Shown here piece by piece: positions 11,131 through 22,260 of a stretch of 64,000 nt of DNA. Under the pieces are notes generated by a model. The model saw only the letters and a list, made by a program, of their open reading frames with translations, was not told the DNA's origin and did no database searches. The position numbers were made by a program, and so were the translations under genes. The stretch comes from Phyto melanocephala. Lineage: Eukaryota; Arthropoda; Insecta; Diptera; Rhinophoridae. The stretch is from contig OW799236.1 in NCBI GenBank assembly GCA_941918925.1, positions 98,534,562-98,598,561 on the forward strand, in the 5' to 3' direction. Within the stretch, counting starts at the first letter, position 1. Every line of letters begins with the position of its first letter.

Positions 11131-12118
11131 ACTAGCCAAACCCGGCGCGCGTTGCTACGCCCCTTAATGAATCGAAATGCATTCTGAATTTAATTGAATA
11201 TCAAGTGCAAAAACCTAAAAATTATAATTTTTTTATGGGCGTGGCCCTGCCCACTTTTCTAATCACGAAATTGTAAAGTCATAACAGCTCAATATGTGTG
11301 CAAAGTTTCAGAATAATCGGTCCTGTGCAAGTACCTCAAAATGATACCTTTTTTTTATGGGCGTGGCACTGCCCACTTTTCTAAATACGAAACTGTATAG
11401 TCATGACAACTCAATATGTGTGCAAAGTTTCAGAATAATCGGTCCTGTGCAAGTACCTCAAAATGATACCTTTTTTTTATGGGCATGGCACTGCCCACTT
11501 TTCTAAATACGAAACTGTATAGTCATGACAGCTCGATATGTGTGCAAAGTTTCAGAAAAATCGGTCCAGTGCAAGTACCCCAAAATGATACCTATTTTTT
11601 AATGGGCGCGGCACTACCCACTTTTCTAATGACGAAAGTGTAAAGTCATGACAGCTCAGTATTTTCGCAAAGTTTCAGAAAATTCGGTCCAGTGCAAGTA
11701 GCTAAAACTGATAACTAATTTTTTATGGGCGTGGCCCCGCCAACTTTTTCAATTAGGAAATTATAAATCCATGACAGCTCAATATGTGTGCAAAGTTTCA
11801 GAAAAATCGGTCCAGTGCAAGTACATCAAAATTAAAACTTTTTTAGGGGCGTGGCCCCGCCCACTTTTCTTATCACGAAATTATTTAGTCATGACAGCTC
11901 GATATGTGTGCAAAGTTTCAGAAAAATCGGTCAAGTGCAAGTAGCTAAAACTGATAACTAATTTTTTGTGGGCGTGGCTCCGCCCACTTTTTTTCACCCA
12001 TAAACACTCCCTCGTATGTGTGCAACAACTTACCCAAGTTTGAGCCCGATCGGTTTTACAGTTTCGGAGTCTATAGCTAACACACACACACACAGAGTTT
12101 CACTTTTATATATATAGA
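11131..12118 (+). repeat. GCGTGGC repeat copy 2, head-to-tail with copy 1, about seven units
   Basis: Starts with the same ACTAGCCAAACCCGGCGCGC edge immediately after the ATATAT end of copy 1 and ends with the same (AC)n AGAGTTTCACTTTTATATAT tail. It has about seven ~121-bp units. Direct adjacency with identical orientation suggests tandem duplication or insertion of one copy at the end of the other. The 70-codon frame at 11881-12093 (-) is a shadow of this repeat. Confidence 0.8.
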
Positions 12119-12975
12119 TAGGTAATGCAAATTTCGAAATTTTTTTTTAAACATCCATTGCTTCTTCTAATGTCTGGCAAGTGCCACAATCCGGTTAAAA
12201 CCATATATTCTCTACGTCTCAATCATCAATTTTCATAGATACTTCAAATTTGCGCTCCCTTTATAATGTTTTGAAATATATAATGCTTTGAAATCCATAA
12301 ATATTAAAGCTGAGTATATTCAAATACGTAATCGCTGAATTATTAATTTAAAAAAAAATTTTTGTTACGCTAGGTTCCACACATCTTTCATACAACATTT
12401 ATTGTCGGACAATAAACCATAAAATTTATGGTACGAATTTAATAAAAAAAAAAAGCGTAATTTTATTAAATTATTTTATAATTTTTATATGTTGACATCG
12501 CTAGTCCTTTAAGAATTCTTAATATAAGATCGAAAAAGTGAAAAAGTTAATGTAAGAGAGAGAAAACTATGGATGTATTCTGTATTTTTTGTATATTTAC
12601 AATGTTGCCTCTTCTACAAATTGGCCAAAAAACAAAAAAAAGAATCGCTAAATTTAGATATAAAACTAAGCAGATACCGGTACTGTATCGTTTAATTGTT
12701 CATCATTGGCTAACGTAAGAAATAGAAACAAATCTTTTGCAAAGTTCTCCACGTATGGTTAACTTCGTAATACACTATAATTAAGTGCATTTTATTTTAT
12801 TTAATTTTTTTTTTTTCAACGAATATTCTCGAATCAAAAATTTGTCGTTCGTCGCAATTGGGTTCCTAGCTTTTGCCGGGGAAATAAATTATAATAATTG
12901 TGCGGTACTTTTTTATTATAAAACTTATTATTTTGTTAATAACTGTAATCACTGTAGAATAATCTCTTTATACTG
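12119..12975. other. A+T-rich sequence without recognised genes
   Basis: A short inverted pair around ATTGTCGGACAATAAACCAT lies near 12400. Otherwise nothing is seen. The 63-codon frame at 12785-12976 is low-complexity at its start and unconvincing. Confidence 0.5.
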
Positions 12976-12981
12976 ATATAT

Positions 12982-13835
12982 AGGCATTTCCATGTCATCG
13001 TACGTGACATTTGTACTCCTATAAAGTGGAGTAATTTTTGCAAAAGTGAGAGTAACTAAAACAAAATTAGATCTTGATGTTCCATTCAAAAAAAAATTAA
13101 TTTAATTCGAATCATTGTTGTCTAAAATATCCAAAAAAATAAGAATATATCGTACATGACTAAAACAGAAGTGATTTTGAGGTATATATGGAAATATGAA
13201 AAAATCTGCGAGTCTTGGGAGGTAATTTTTCTTGTTTGAATTTCTTACACTAAACCAAATATTTTTTATTTAAAATCCATCATACTTAATTGAAAACAAT
13301 CTTTAAATGATTTTAAATAAATTCAATTTAATATCGTTTGTGAAATATCGTACGTGACAGATTTTTCTCTAATAGCATTCTTAGGTAAGAAAATTTATAT
13401 TGTGTTAAGAAAAAAAGTTAAAATCTAAATTAGGTGCTCTTGCGACTGTTTAAATACGAATGACGGAGACAAATAATGTTTTTGCACTACGTACGTGACA
13501 TTAAAATAACATCCACGGGAAATAAAAAAAAATACCGCTAATTGGACTCTATATTTTTTTTTTAATTGTTTTTGTTGCATTAATTTTAAAACATATTTAC
13601 AATTGCAATTTATTTTTACAATTCGGTCGCTAAAAAAAAATAGTTTTTTGCAATTCTTTAAAATAAGTCAAAGAGGTAATCAGATTAAACTCTTATTATT
13701 GCCTTGAAAATAATTTAAAAAGCTCTTAATGCCTGCGCATATTAAAATTTAAGTGTTTTTTATCAATAAACTTATATTGAAAAACTTCAGAGTTTTATTT
13801 TTACAGACGTGGTTGACATATTCATGGAAATGCCT
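12982..13835. mobile_element. TIR element with AGGCATTTCCATG ends and CGTACGTGACA motifs
   Basis: The ends AGGCATTTCCATG (12982-12994) and CATGGAAATGCCT (13823-13835) are perfect inverted repeats of 13 bp, flanked on both sides by ATAT (possible TSD or extension of the palindrome). Inside, CGTACGTGACA occurs at 12999, 13349 and 13490, with CGTACATGAC at 13151, all in the same orientation. No transposase is readable. The superfamily is unknown, but repeated subterminal motifs suggest protein-binding sites. Confidence 0.75.
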
Positions 13836-14910
13836 ATATGTATTACTAATAAATTTATTTTTTATTTTTGCTTTAGTTCAAATAATTTTTTATAATTAGT
13901 CTTTAAACTAAAACTTAACTATTTTTACAAAGACAGTGATATTACAAGGGTGTAGGAATGTACTGATTACTATTCACATAGATTCTAGGAAAATGCGAAA
14001 ATAAAAATTTGCAGTGGTAGAGTACAAATTAATTATTTTCTATGGAAAATTGGTTTATAAATCTCTGATAAAGCTCTTTGAAGTTTTTATGAATTAGGCT
14101 GCTGAATGTATTCATAATAATCGATTTCTCTCAGCAATGGCTAAAACTTAAAATGAACGATTGAACAAATCAATTTAGAAAATTGTCGAATATATGGTTC
14201 ATAAGACTGATTTTCTATTAATACTTGATTTTTAAACGCTATATTTAAAAAAATGGGCAGTTACTTAAACGATTATTTAAGTTGTTTTGAAAGGCCAGTA
14301 TGTAGTTCAACCCGGTTTCCACTAATTTTATGTAGTACTTTTATTTAATACTTTTATTATTTTGTTAACAACTCTAATCACAGTAGAATAATCTTGCTGT
14401 TATAAAATATGTGTGACTTTATTTGTTTAAATCTAATTTGATATTAATTTATTTCCTTATATTAAGTATAAAAAAGGAAACCTAAGTATGTTTACAATAG
14501 AATTGATTTTCACCACTTCTTTTTACCACAATATTTGAGATGTTGGCTTTAAAATAGGTGTGTCGAAGTAAGATTAATTTAATTAATTAATTAAAGAAAG
14601 TGTTTCTTAGAAAGTGGGCGTGTCACCTTCATCTTCCGTTATAACTATAATATATACCAGAAACCTATATTCGAAAAGTTTTAGATTCGATCTAACTAGA
14701 CGAAACACCTGGGACAAACGATGAATTTTTCATGGCTAATATTCGTCATCAAAAATAGACAGCTGTGTATATGAGAATGCATACAATTACGGCGTCGGTC
14801 GAAATTCCCTATATTCGGCAAACTCTGCAATAGATTTATTTCTTTTTCGTATGCCGGGAAACGACGAACAAATTGGTACAAGGTAACCATTTTCTTTAGA
14901 AAATAAAATA
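13836..14910. other. A+T-rich sequence; C-repeat scrap near 14530-14640
   Basis: A fragment with AAAGTGGGCGTGTCACCTTC (about 14618-14637) resembles the inner units of C-type repeats. A slightly less A+T-rich patch at 14690-14890 is open for 64 codons on the minus strand and in two short blocks on the plus strand, but I recognise no domain. Confidence 0.45.
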
Positions 14911-15950
14911 AGGCTTTACGTTAATAATTATTTTATATTTTATTTTAACACAAAAATAAAAAAAATTTCAAAAAAAATAAAAAATTAAATTAAAAAAAAA
15001 AAATAATAGGAAACAAGTAAAAAGTTAAAAAAAAATAAAAAAATTTTTTGTCTTAACTGCGGTTCGAGCCTACTTTCGTTTATACGTTTCGGCTTTACGT
15101 TAATAATTATTTTATATTTTATTTTAACACAAAAATAAAAAAAATTTAAAAAAATAAAAAATTAAATTAAAAAAAAAAAACAAGTAACAGTGCTATATTC
15201 GGCCGTGCGGAATCTTATATACCCTTCACAACGTGTAGTCATGCAATAACAATTGTTTGTATCACCATTCATCCCATATAAAATACGTGCATACGTACAC
15301 ATTAGAATAAATGTGGCATCGAATCCCAGCTGAGCCAAAAAAATTTTATTTTATTTTATTTAATATATTATTTATATTTTATTATTTTTTTTATATTTTT
15401 TTTAAATTTTTTTTTAAATTTTTTTTTTTGTAGTTTTTTTTATTATTTTTTTCTTATTTTTAATATTTTTTTTTTTGTAATTTTTTTTTGTTTGGTATGT
15501 TTTTTACATGTATCTATGTATGTATGTTGTTGTTGTAATTGTGAAAAAAAACGAGGTGGTCGTGGTTTTTTGCTCATATCTCAGAAAGTTATGGGGCGAT
15601 TGTGCTGAATTTCAATAGCGATTCATTCCTGGATATTTCCAAGAGATTGATACCATATACAGATCTGAGGAACATATAGTTGCTTCTAAAAGTTGATTTC
15701 AACCAACACACGGACAGACGGGCAGACGGACAGACGGTCAGGGCTTAATCGACTCCTCTATTCATAAGCTTTCAGAAAATATATACTTTATGGGGTCGGA
15801 AATGAAAATTGTAGAAATTACAAATGGAATGACAAAGCTATATATACCCTTGTGCACCACAGGTGAAGGGTATAATAAGAAACAAGTAAAAAGTTAAAAA
15901 AAAAATAAAAAAATTTTTTGTCTTAACTGCGGTTCGAGCCTACTTTCATC
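14911..15950 (+). repeat. 180-bp tandem duplication; second copy carries a repeat insertion
   Basis: Copy 1 is 14911-15090 and begins GGCTTTACGTTAATAATTAT; copy 2 begins identically at 15091. Both run through a poly(A)-rich stretch to AACAAGTAAAAAGTT and a block containing CTGCGGTTCGAGCCTACTTTC. In copy 2 the A-type repeat 15181-15873 sits between the A run and TAATAAGAAACAAG, whereas copy 1 has the uninterrupted AAATAATAGGAAACAAG. Confidence 0.85.
15181..15873 (+). mobile_element. A-type TATACCC repeat, complete uninterrupted copy (reference)
   Basis: Order of blocks: CAAGTAACAGTGCTATATTC, CGGCCGTGCGGAATC, TATACCCTTCACAACGTG, TGGCATCGAATCCCAGCTGA, AT-rich core, GTATGTATGTTGTTGTTG, GAGGTGGTCGTGG, AAGTTGATTTCAACCAACAC, GACAGACGGGCAGACGG, CTTTATGGGGTCGGAAATG and the 3' hairpin TATACCCTTG..GGTGAAGGGTATA. 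It lacks coding capacity. Its length of about 693 bp serves as the standard for the truncated or nested copies. Confidence 0.9.
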
Positions 15951-16232
15951 CAGTTTGTATTGGTGTGAAAAGACGAGGTGGTCTAAGTTTTTTCATCATA
16001 TCTCAGTTGCTTATAGAGCGATTTTTCTGATTTTCAATACCGATCTGCTCCCGAATATATCTGATATTTTGATAAGATGATACAACATACAAACGGACAG
16101 ACTGACAATGCTTAATTGACTCCCCTATTCATAAGCTTTTTGAAACTATATACTTTATGGGGTCGAAATTGAAAATTGTAGAAATTACAAACGGAATGAC
16201 AAACCTTTACATTTACTATGAAGGGTATAAAA
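15876..16232 (+). repeat. Diverged B-type TATACCC repeat
   Basis: Begins AAACAAGTAAAAAGTT, then TTGTCTTAACTGCGGTTCGA (the counterpart of the CAGCTGGGATTCG box), AAGACGAGGTGGTCTAAG, GATCTGCTCCCGAATATATC, a short ACGGACAGACTGACAATGC block, CTTTATGGGGTCG and GAAGGGTATAAAAA. The box lies next to GAGGTGGTC, so this copy has the B arrangement. Confidence 0.75.
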
Positions 16233-17068
16233 AGTAGGTAATACTGTGTTTTTAATATTTAATGAAATTCTTTTAAACAAATATAAACATTTATTAAATA
16301 ACAATTCATAAGTCAAATAATGTACATCATTGTAGCCTTTGCTTTTATAAAATTAATAATATTGCAACCGTTTAATATTAACCGGTGTAAGTTGTTCGGT
16401 TTATTTTTACAGCAACTCTTAAATTAAAGTGCTTAACTTATATTATGAAATTGAATTTTGCTTAACTTAGGATGAAAACTTATGGTAAATTTTAATCTAA
16501 ATTATAAAAAATGACGGTAGAATTAAAAATTAATTTGGGTTTTAAAATATACTCTAAGGGCCGTATTCATAAAAAATATTTTGGGTTTATTAAAAGCTTA
16601 TTTGACAGATGTTGTAGAGAAATTTGTCAAATAAACCTAAAATATTTTTTATGAATACGGCCCAAAATGTTTGTACACTTTAAAGGACATTTGTATAAAA
16701 ATATATTTTATATTTGGAATACTCTCACACAAATTACTTTTTACCCTTTTTATATTGTATTTTTTTTTTTAACAGTTTCTATCATCTTCATTTGCAGTAT
16801 TCACAAGTTTTATTTAAAGAAATTATAGAAAGTAGAAAGCAATTTTTTACTAAATGGATAGAAAAGAATAAACAGCTTTTAGTTATCAAATAAAAGTTTA
16901 AACCTCTACTCGTTTAAATTTTCACAAATATCTTTTAAGTGGATCTGAGTATATTGGAAGAGAATCGCACGGTTCGCATTCTAATATCTAGCTTTTTATT
17001 TAGACTGTGCGTTTATGCATCAGTCAGCGTGTCACGTTACTCCTTTATATAAGTTGTTACTAAGAACT
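16233..17068. other. A+T-rich spacer around MITE P2
   Basis: Apart from the palindromic MITE at 16558-16663 nothing is recognised. No convincing open frames. Confidence 0.5.
16558..16663. mobile_element. Palindromic MITE, family P copy 2
   Basis: GGGCCGTATTCATAAAAAAT and ATTTTTTATGAATACGGCCC are perfect inverted ends. The arms TTTGGGTTTATT..GCTTATTTGACA surround the loop GATGTTGTAGAGAAATTTGTC. At about 106 bp it is the cleanest short form of the family. Confidence 0.85.
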
Positions 17069-18057
17069 TAGGGTGATCGATTCGGATTTACAACCGGTGG
17101 AAACTCCGGTTTTTTTCCTCTTTCAGCTGGCAGTTTTTTCTAAATGTTGATTTTTCGAATATCGAATACACCGGTTTTTTATCCGCAAAGGCCGGTTTTT
17201 TAAAATTTATTTTCATATATCTTTGTAACCAATCGTACCATAGTATATTTAGTACGCGAAAAGTTTCCAAAAATCAGAAAATAAATCTATTAAACACTAT
17301 TCCATAATAATGTAAGAAATTTATTTGTTGTTTAAAAAACAAATGTAAAATAATTGATCTTTAATATTATTTTTTATAGGATACAAACCTTACGTTAAAA
17401 GTTAAAGATAATTGAAGCATAAACTTAGCTGATCGATCACTTTTAGGTAGAAAGTGTAGTTACAATAAAGAAAAACCAATAATCCGTCCCTTTAGATCCT
17501 AATTTTAATTAATGGCATTGAGTGTCTGTCAACTTAAATTTCAATTAAACCATGGAACAAACTAGTTTATGCCTATATTTGTATGTCTGTCAGGGGTATA
17601 AGAAAGAATTTTCAAAATGAAATTTTAAAGACTTTCTCTCTAGCCTTTAAAATGTATTTCAAATTACAGAAATCATTTTAAAGAAAATACGTTAGTGCAT
17701 ATTAGTTAAAAAGATCTATTTAACATTTAAAAAATGTACAGAAGGAGATACAAAAACTTATAACTTATTAATTTATTGTATTTATTTATTTTACTTGTAA
17801 AGAGTACCTTTTGTACTTTTTTTGTGCAGCCAAACGTACATACTTATATAAACATATTTAGATGTAATTTTTTTTATAATTTTTTTTTTTTCCAAATTTT
17901 TTGAGTTTTTTTTTTAAGAAATTATATTTTATATATTCGATCCGGTTAACCGGTTTTTTCTCAATTTTCAAAATATCAACCGGTTTTTTTTTAAATTCTA
18001 AATTTCAAACTATTTGAAAACCGTTTTCTTAAAAAAGTTGAATAATCGATCACCCTA
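17069..18057. mobile_element. hAT-like non-autonomous element H1 (about 990 bp)
   Basis: Ends TAGGGTGATCGATTC and GAATAATCGATCACCCTA form the TIR; subterminal CCGGTTTT / AAAACCGG boxes occur near both ends (ACCGGTTTTTTATCC, CCGGTTAACCGGTTTTTT). The inside shares long blocks with H2 at 33113-34149, for example TGTCTGTCAACTTAAATTTC and GAACAAACTAGTTTATGCC. TAGNG-type ends fit hAT. The immediate flanks of this copy do not match, so its TSD is lost. No transposase is readable. Confidence 0.8.
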
Positions 18058-19410
18058 GTATATACTGCAGATGTGATAAATATTAATTTCGTTTTTTGTT
18101 CCAATTCCTTACCAGAAGAATTTCGTTTGATCCAATATTTGTTGGTTTTAATCCAAATAACGTGTTTTGAGTTTTTACAAATTATGCTTATTTTTCTTTA
18201 TTTTCAAACATACACTTGAAAAAAATATATTTTTACCAGCCATATAAAACAATATTGTCACTATTTCCACATGATTACATTTATTAGTTGATTATTTTTA
18301 ATAATTTTTATTTAATACTGTCCATTTGACAATTGTAATCACACTTGATTTTTTTTTTTTTTTTTTTATTCTTTAAAATTTATTTTTTTTTTCATTTTAA
18401 TATTTTATCAGCGGAATTTTTCGCATACACATGTATGTGCATATCTTTTTTGATTTTTTTTTTATAATGAAAAGAAATTAAACTACGTATCCGTCAAATA
18501 CCACGTAAACTGTAATAGTGAGTGAACTTGTGGTAAAAGATTCATAATAAATATATATTTAGTCGCTTAATCTAACACATGTTGGCAATTGAAAAGTTAC
18601 CGTCTGCTTATGGCTGCAGTTGAAAAGCTTTTTTATTCATTTAATTTTCGTTTGCAGACTGTTCTTAAGCGCGTGTATTGTTTGCATGTATTTGTTTATC
18701 CTCTTTGTATCTGTGTACGAGTGAATTTGTAAAAAAAAAGTATTTCTTAGTCTTTTTTTGTTTTGATCGAATAATACTTTAATCGAAATAATGAAATCTA
18801 AATAATAATTGGTGAATTTGAAAGGTGTCCTAAGTGTCGAATTGTCATAATTTTACTTTATTTTAAAAAGGTTTAAAAACTGTACAATAAGTAATACAAT
18901 ACTTTTCGTTTACTTTAAATTTTAAGGAAATTATAACGTTTTGACAATACAACACTTAAGACTTCTTATGACTATACGTTTGATAACATATTTGCGAGTT
19001 TAAACGCAGTTGTTTCTTTACTGTATACAAAAAAGCTTTTATTTAAAAAAGCTCAGGAATGTAAATAATAAAAAGAATAAAAAACATAAAGATATGTGAC
19101 TCGTTTGTTTTATAGCTACCAACACTATTTCTTTAAAAGAAATTTTTTTTGGAAGTGGTTTTTTGGTTGGTTAGAACCTCTTTTTCCCCACTGAGATCCA
19201 AGCTTGCGTCAGGTAAATAATCAAATAACCTTAGCATTTTAGGATGGCCAAAGTTGCATTATCTAAAAAAGCATATTTTGCATTTATTGCATTATCTAAA
19301 AAAGCATATTTTTTTGTTATCATTGGAAACAAACACTTTAAGCGCTACCCCAAAGTTATCGGTAAATACATTTTTTATTTTAAAATAAAAAAAGAATTAC
19401 TATTTTAATA
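18058..19410. other. A+T-rich sequence without recognised genes
   Basis: Long T runs at 18340-18400 and short direct repeats GCATTATCTAAAAAAGCATA (about 19257 and 19289). No RNA gene or coding frame convinced me. Confidence 0.5.
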
Positions 19411-19951
19411 TTAATATACGTACGGTATCAATCTTTTGGAAATATTCGGGAATGAATCGCTATTGAAATTCAGCACAATCGCCCCATAACTTTCTGAGAT
19501 ATGAGCAAAAAACCACGACCACCTCGTTTTTTTTTCACAATTACAACAACAACATACATATATACTGGTTAAAGTAAACCTGTCATCGAATCCCAGTTGA
19601 ACCAAACATTTTTTTATTTTATTTTTTTATTTTATATATTCTTTATATTTTTATTATTTTTTTTTAATTTTTTAAATTTTTTTTATTTTTTTATTTTTTT
19701 TATTGTTGTTTTTGTTTTTAATATTTTTTTTTTATTTTTTTTAATTTTTTTTTTCTTTGAAGACACAGAAAACTCAAGTTATAATTTTGCAATATGATGT
19801 TTTTATATACATATGTATGTTTTTTATATATGTATGTACGTATTTCATACTAATGAGATGAATTGTGAAACAAACTATTGTTATTGCATAACTAAACGTT
19901 GTGAAGGGTATATAAGATTCGGCACGGCCGAATATAGCACTCTTACTTGTT
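19411..19951 (-). repeat. B-type TATACCC repeat, truncated
   Basis: Begins inside the family at GGTATCAATCTTTTGGAAAT, keeps CGACCACCTCG, the box CATCGAATCCCAGTTGAACC, the T-rich core and the complete edge GGCACGGCCGAATATAGCAC / TCTTACTTGTT. The CTGTCCGTCTG and GGGTATA half is missing. The box lies beside GACCACC, the B arrangement. Confidence 0.8.
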
Positions 19952-20585
19952 TTAAATGAAGTTTGACATTACAATTTTTTTTTTATTAAGACATTGTTGA
20001 ATAAAATATACACAAATTCTGTAAGGGAACATTGTAAAGTAGATCGAATAAGTTTTTACAGAAGAAGGAAACTTCAAAAATAAAAAAGGTGCTATTTTTA
20101 CACAGGCTAATATAAGTTCTTTAAGCAGAACAAATTGCTTTAATTTTTTTAACCTTACCTGTACAAAAAAGATGTGTCAATGATCTAGTTATATACTTAT
20201 ATACATATACATATACATATATACATATATATTGTTTGAAACGTAAACATAAAATATAAATAAAAAATATATAATAACAATTATGAATTTATTTTAAACT
20301 AGGTAACCCGGTGCGCTTCGCTACCTCCAAACAGTAAATTTGTATTGTTTATATATATATGTGTGTATATAAGAGTATACATACATATGTTATTTTCATT
20401 TTAATAAGTTAAAGCGATTTTTTAATGCAATTTATTGATATTTTATTTTTTTTTTTGATTTTTAAAGTCTTATTAAAATTTTTAAACTTATCCTGCATTA
20501 CGTGGATAATGGAAAAAGGTAAATACACTGACTTATCCACTAAAAATATTTTATAAATGAGGCCGTAATGTTTTAACATTTTTTT

Positions 20586-21300
20586 ATACCCTTCACCTGT
20601 GGTGCACAAGAGTATATATAGCTTTGTCATTCCGTTTGTAATTTCTACAATTTTCATTTCCGGCCCCATAAAGTATATATTATCTGAAAGCTTATGAATA
20701 GAGGAGTCGATTAAGCCGTGACCGTCTGTCCGTCTGCCCGTCTGCCCGTCTGTCCGTGTGTTGGTTGAAATCAACTTTTAGAAGCAACTGTATGTTCCTC
20801 AGATCTGTATATGGTATCAATCTCTTGGAAATATCCAGGAATGAATCGCTATTGAAATTCAGCACAATCGCCCCATAACTTTCTGAGATATGAGCAAAAA
20901 ACCACGACCACCTCGTTTTTTTCACAATTACAACAACAACATACATACATAGATACATGTAAAAAACATACCAAACAAAAAAAATTAAAAAAAAAAATAT
21001 TAAAAATAAGAAAAAAAACTACAAAAAAAAAATTTAAAAAAAATTCTAAATTTCTAAAAAAAATTTTTAAAAAAATTAAAAAAAAATATAAAAAAAAAAT
21101 AATAAAATATAAATAATATATTAAATAAAATAAAATTTTTTTGGCTCAGCTGGGATTCGATGCCACATTTATTCTAACGTGTACGTATGCACGTATTTTA
21201 TATGGGATGAATGGTGATACAAACAATTGTTATTGCATGACTACACGTTGTGAAGGGTATATAAGATTCGCCACGGCCGAATATAGCACTGTTACTTGTT
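20586..21300 (-). mobile_element. A-type TATACCC repeat, complete copy (A4)
   Basis: Runs TTATACCCTTCACCTGTGG to GCCGAATATAGCACTGTTAC / TTGTT with all blocks of the reference A copy in reverse. The box GGCTCAGCTGGGATTCGATG lies beside the GTATCACCATTC side of the AT-rich core, the A arrangement. The frames at 20409-20958 and 21141-21326 are shadows of this repeat. Confidence 0.88.
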
Positions 21301-21587
21301 ATATTTGTATTCATTCAAAGTTTTAATTAATAAATTTTCATATAATGTATAATTTTTGGCTTAAATTAAATATATTATTATACCTCCTAGGAAAAAGTCA
21401 AAATTTCTACTGACCCAGAATTTTAGTTTCGCCACTAGAGGCGCTGGGATAATAAGTCCCAATCGGTTTTTTTTTTAATTTAAAATTAAGGTTATTATAT
21501 TCAAGCAGTGCTCATAATTAAAACACTTACTAATAAAAGTAAAAGTTAAAAAGTTTTATTGATTTATTGAAAATATTTTACATTTAA

Positions 21588-21715
21588 TATGGCGTAAAAC
21601 ACTTGAAACATAGTGGAACTTCGCATGTCTTGCATGTAAAGAAAGTCGTTCTTTCCACCTTTCTTGTCTTTAAAGCACTTTACACATCGGCGTCGTGTTG
21701 TGCTATTTAACCAAA
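21588..21715 (-). pseudogene. piggyBac-like transposase C-terminal Cys-rich relic
   Basis: On the minus strand the sequence reads NSTTRRRCVKCFKDKKGG and, after a one-base frame change, RTTFFTCKTCEVPLCFKCF then TPY and a stop. The Cys spacing (CxxC, CxxC, PLCxxC) and the position just before a stop match the C-terminal cysteine-rich domain of piggyBac transposases. The frameshift and absence of the catalytic core make it a dead scrap. No TTAA-flanked ends were located. Confidence 0.65.
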
Positions 21716-22260
21716 TTTTAATATTTTTGCTATCACCATACGTTAGGTATTATTTAATTGTGACAAAAAGTATTTCATATGTGGGGGGATAATACTACCT
21801 CTGCTCCGATCGTAACCAGTTTTAGTTGTAATAAGAAAATTGCCGTTAAAAATTGCCGTTAAAAATTGCTTGTACAAAGTTTAAACTAAAGTTTTTTTTT
21901 AAAGTTTCCTATATACATATGTATGTATGACATAAAATAAATATTTTTATATGGGGAATACCATGCTCCGAAATTAACCATGTTTTTCTCAAATAAGAAA
22001 ACTGTTATCAAAGCAACTCGTACAAAGTTTGAAGGGAATAGCTGCTATAGTTGTCAAATTTTGTTATAAAATATGATAAATTTGTATGGGAGGTATCACG
22101 CCCACCTAAGCACTAAAACAAAAGTATAGCCCATGTCCGTTCGGAGGATAGACCTAGAGCATAAGTGAAAAAATTTAAAAAATTCAGTAAGTAGTTTCGA
22201 AAAAAACTCATAACATACAAACACACATTTCCTTCTTATTTTATTAGTGTAGATAGTATA

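Larger units (their letters stand above)
20297..22260 (+). repeat. Composite repeat with CCCGGTGCGCTTCGCTACC edge
   Basis: Starts AAACTAGGTAACCCGGTGCG / CTTCGCTACCTCC, and ends with ATGGGAGGTATCACGCCCAC, GCCCATGTCCGTTCGGAGGA and CATACAAACACACATTTCC. A part of it recurs in reverse at 30790-31012. It contains the A copy at 20586-21300 and the piggyBac scrap at 21588-21715. Its internal extent is inferred from the two edges and could be two separate repeats. Confidence 0.55.

Noticed and set aside
14696..14890. 64-codon minus-strand frame in a less A+T-rich patch
   Set aside because: Neither strand gives a recognisable protein, and plus-strand frames in the same patch look equally good.
15061..15080. 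GGTTCGAGCC resembling a pol III B box, suggesting a SINE or tRNA
   Set aside because: No A box at the right distance and no cloverleaf. The box is a diverged form of the CATCGAATCCC segment of the TATACCC repeat.
20409..20958. Two overlapping minus-strand frames of 121 and 88 codons
   Set aside because: Both read through the conserved blocks of an A-type repeat; similar frames appear in other copies only because the DNA is repeated.
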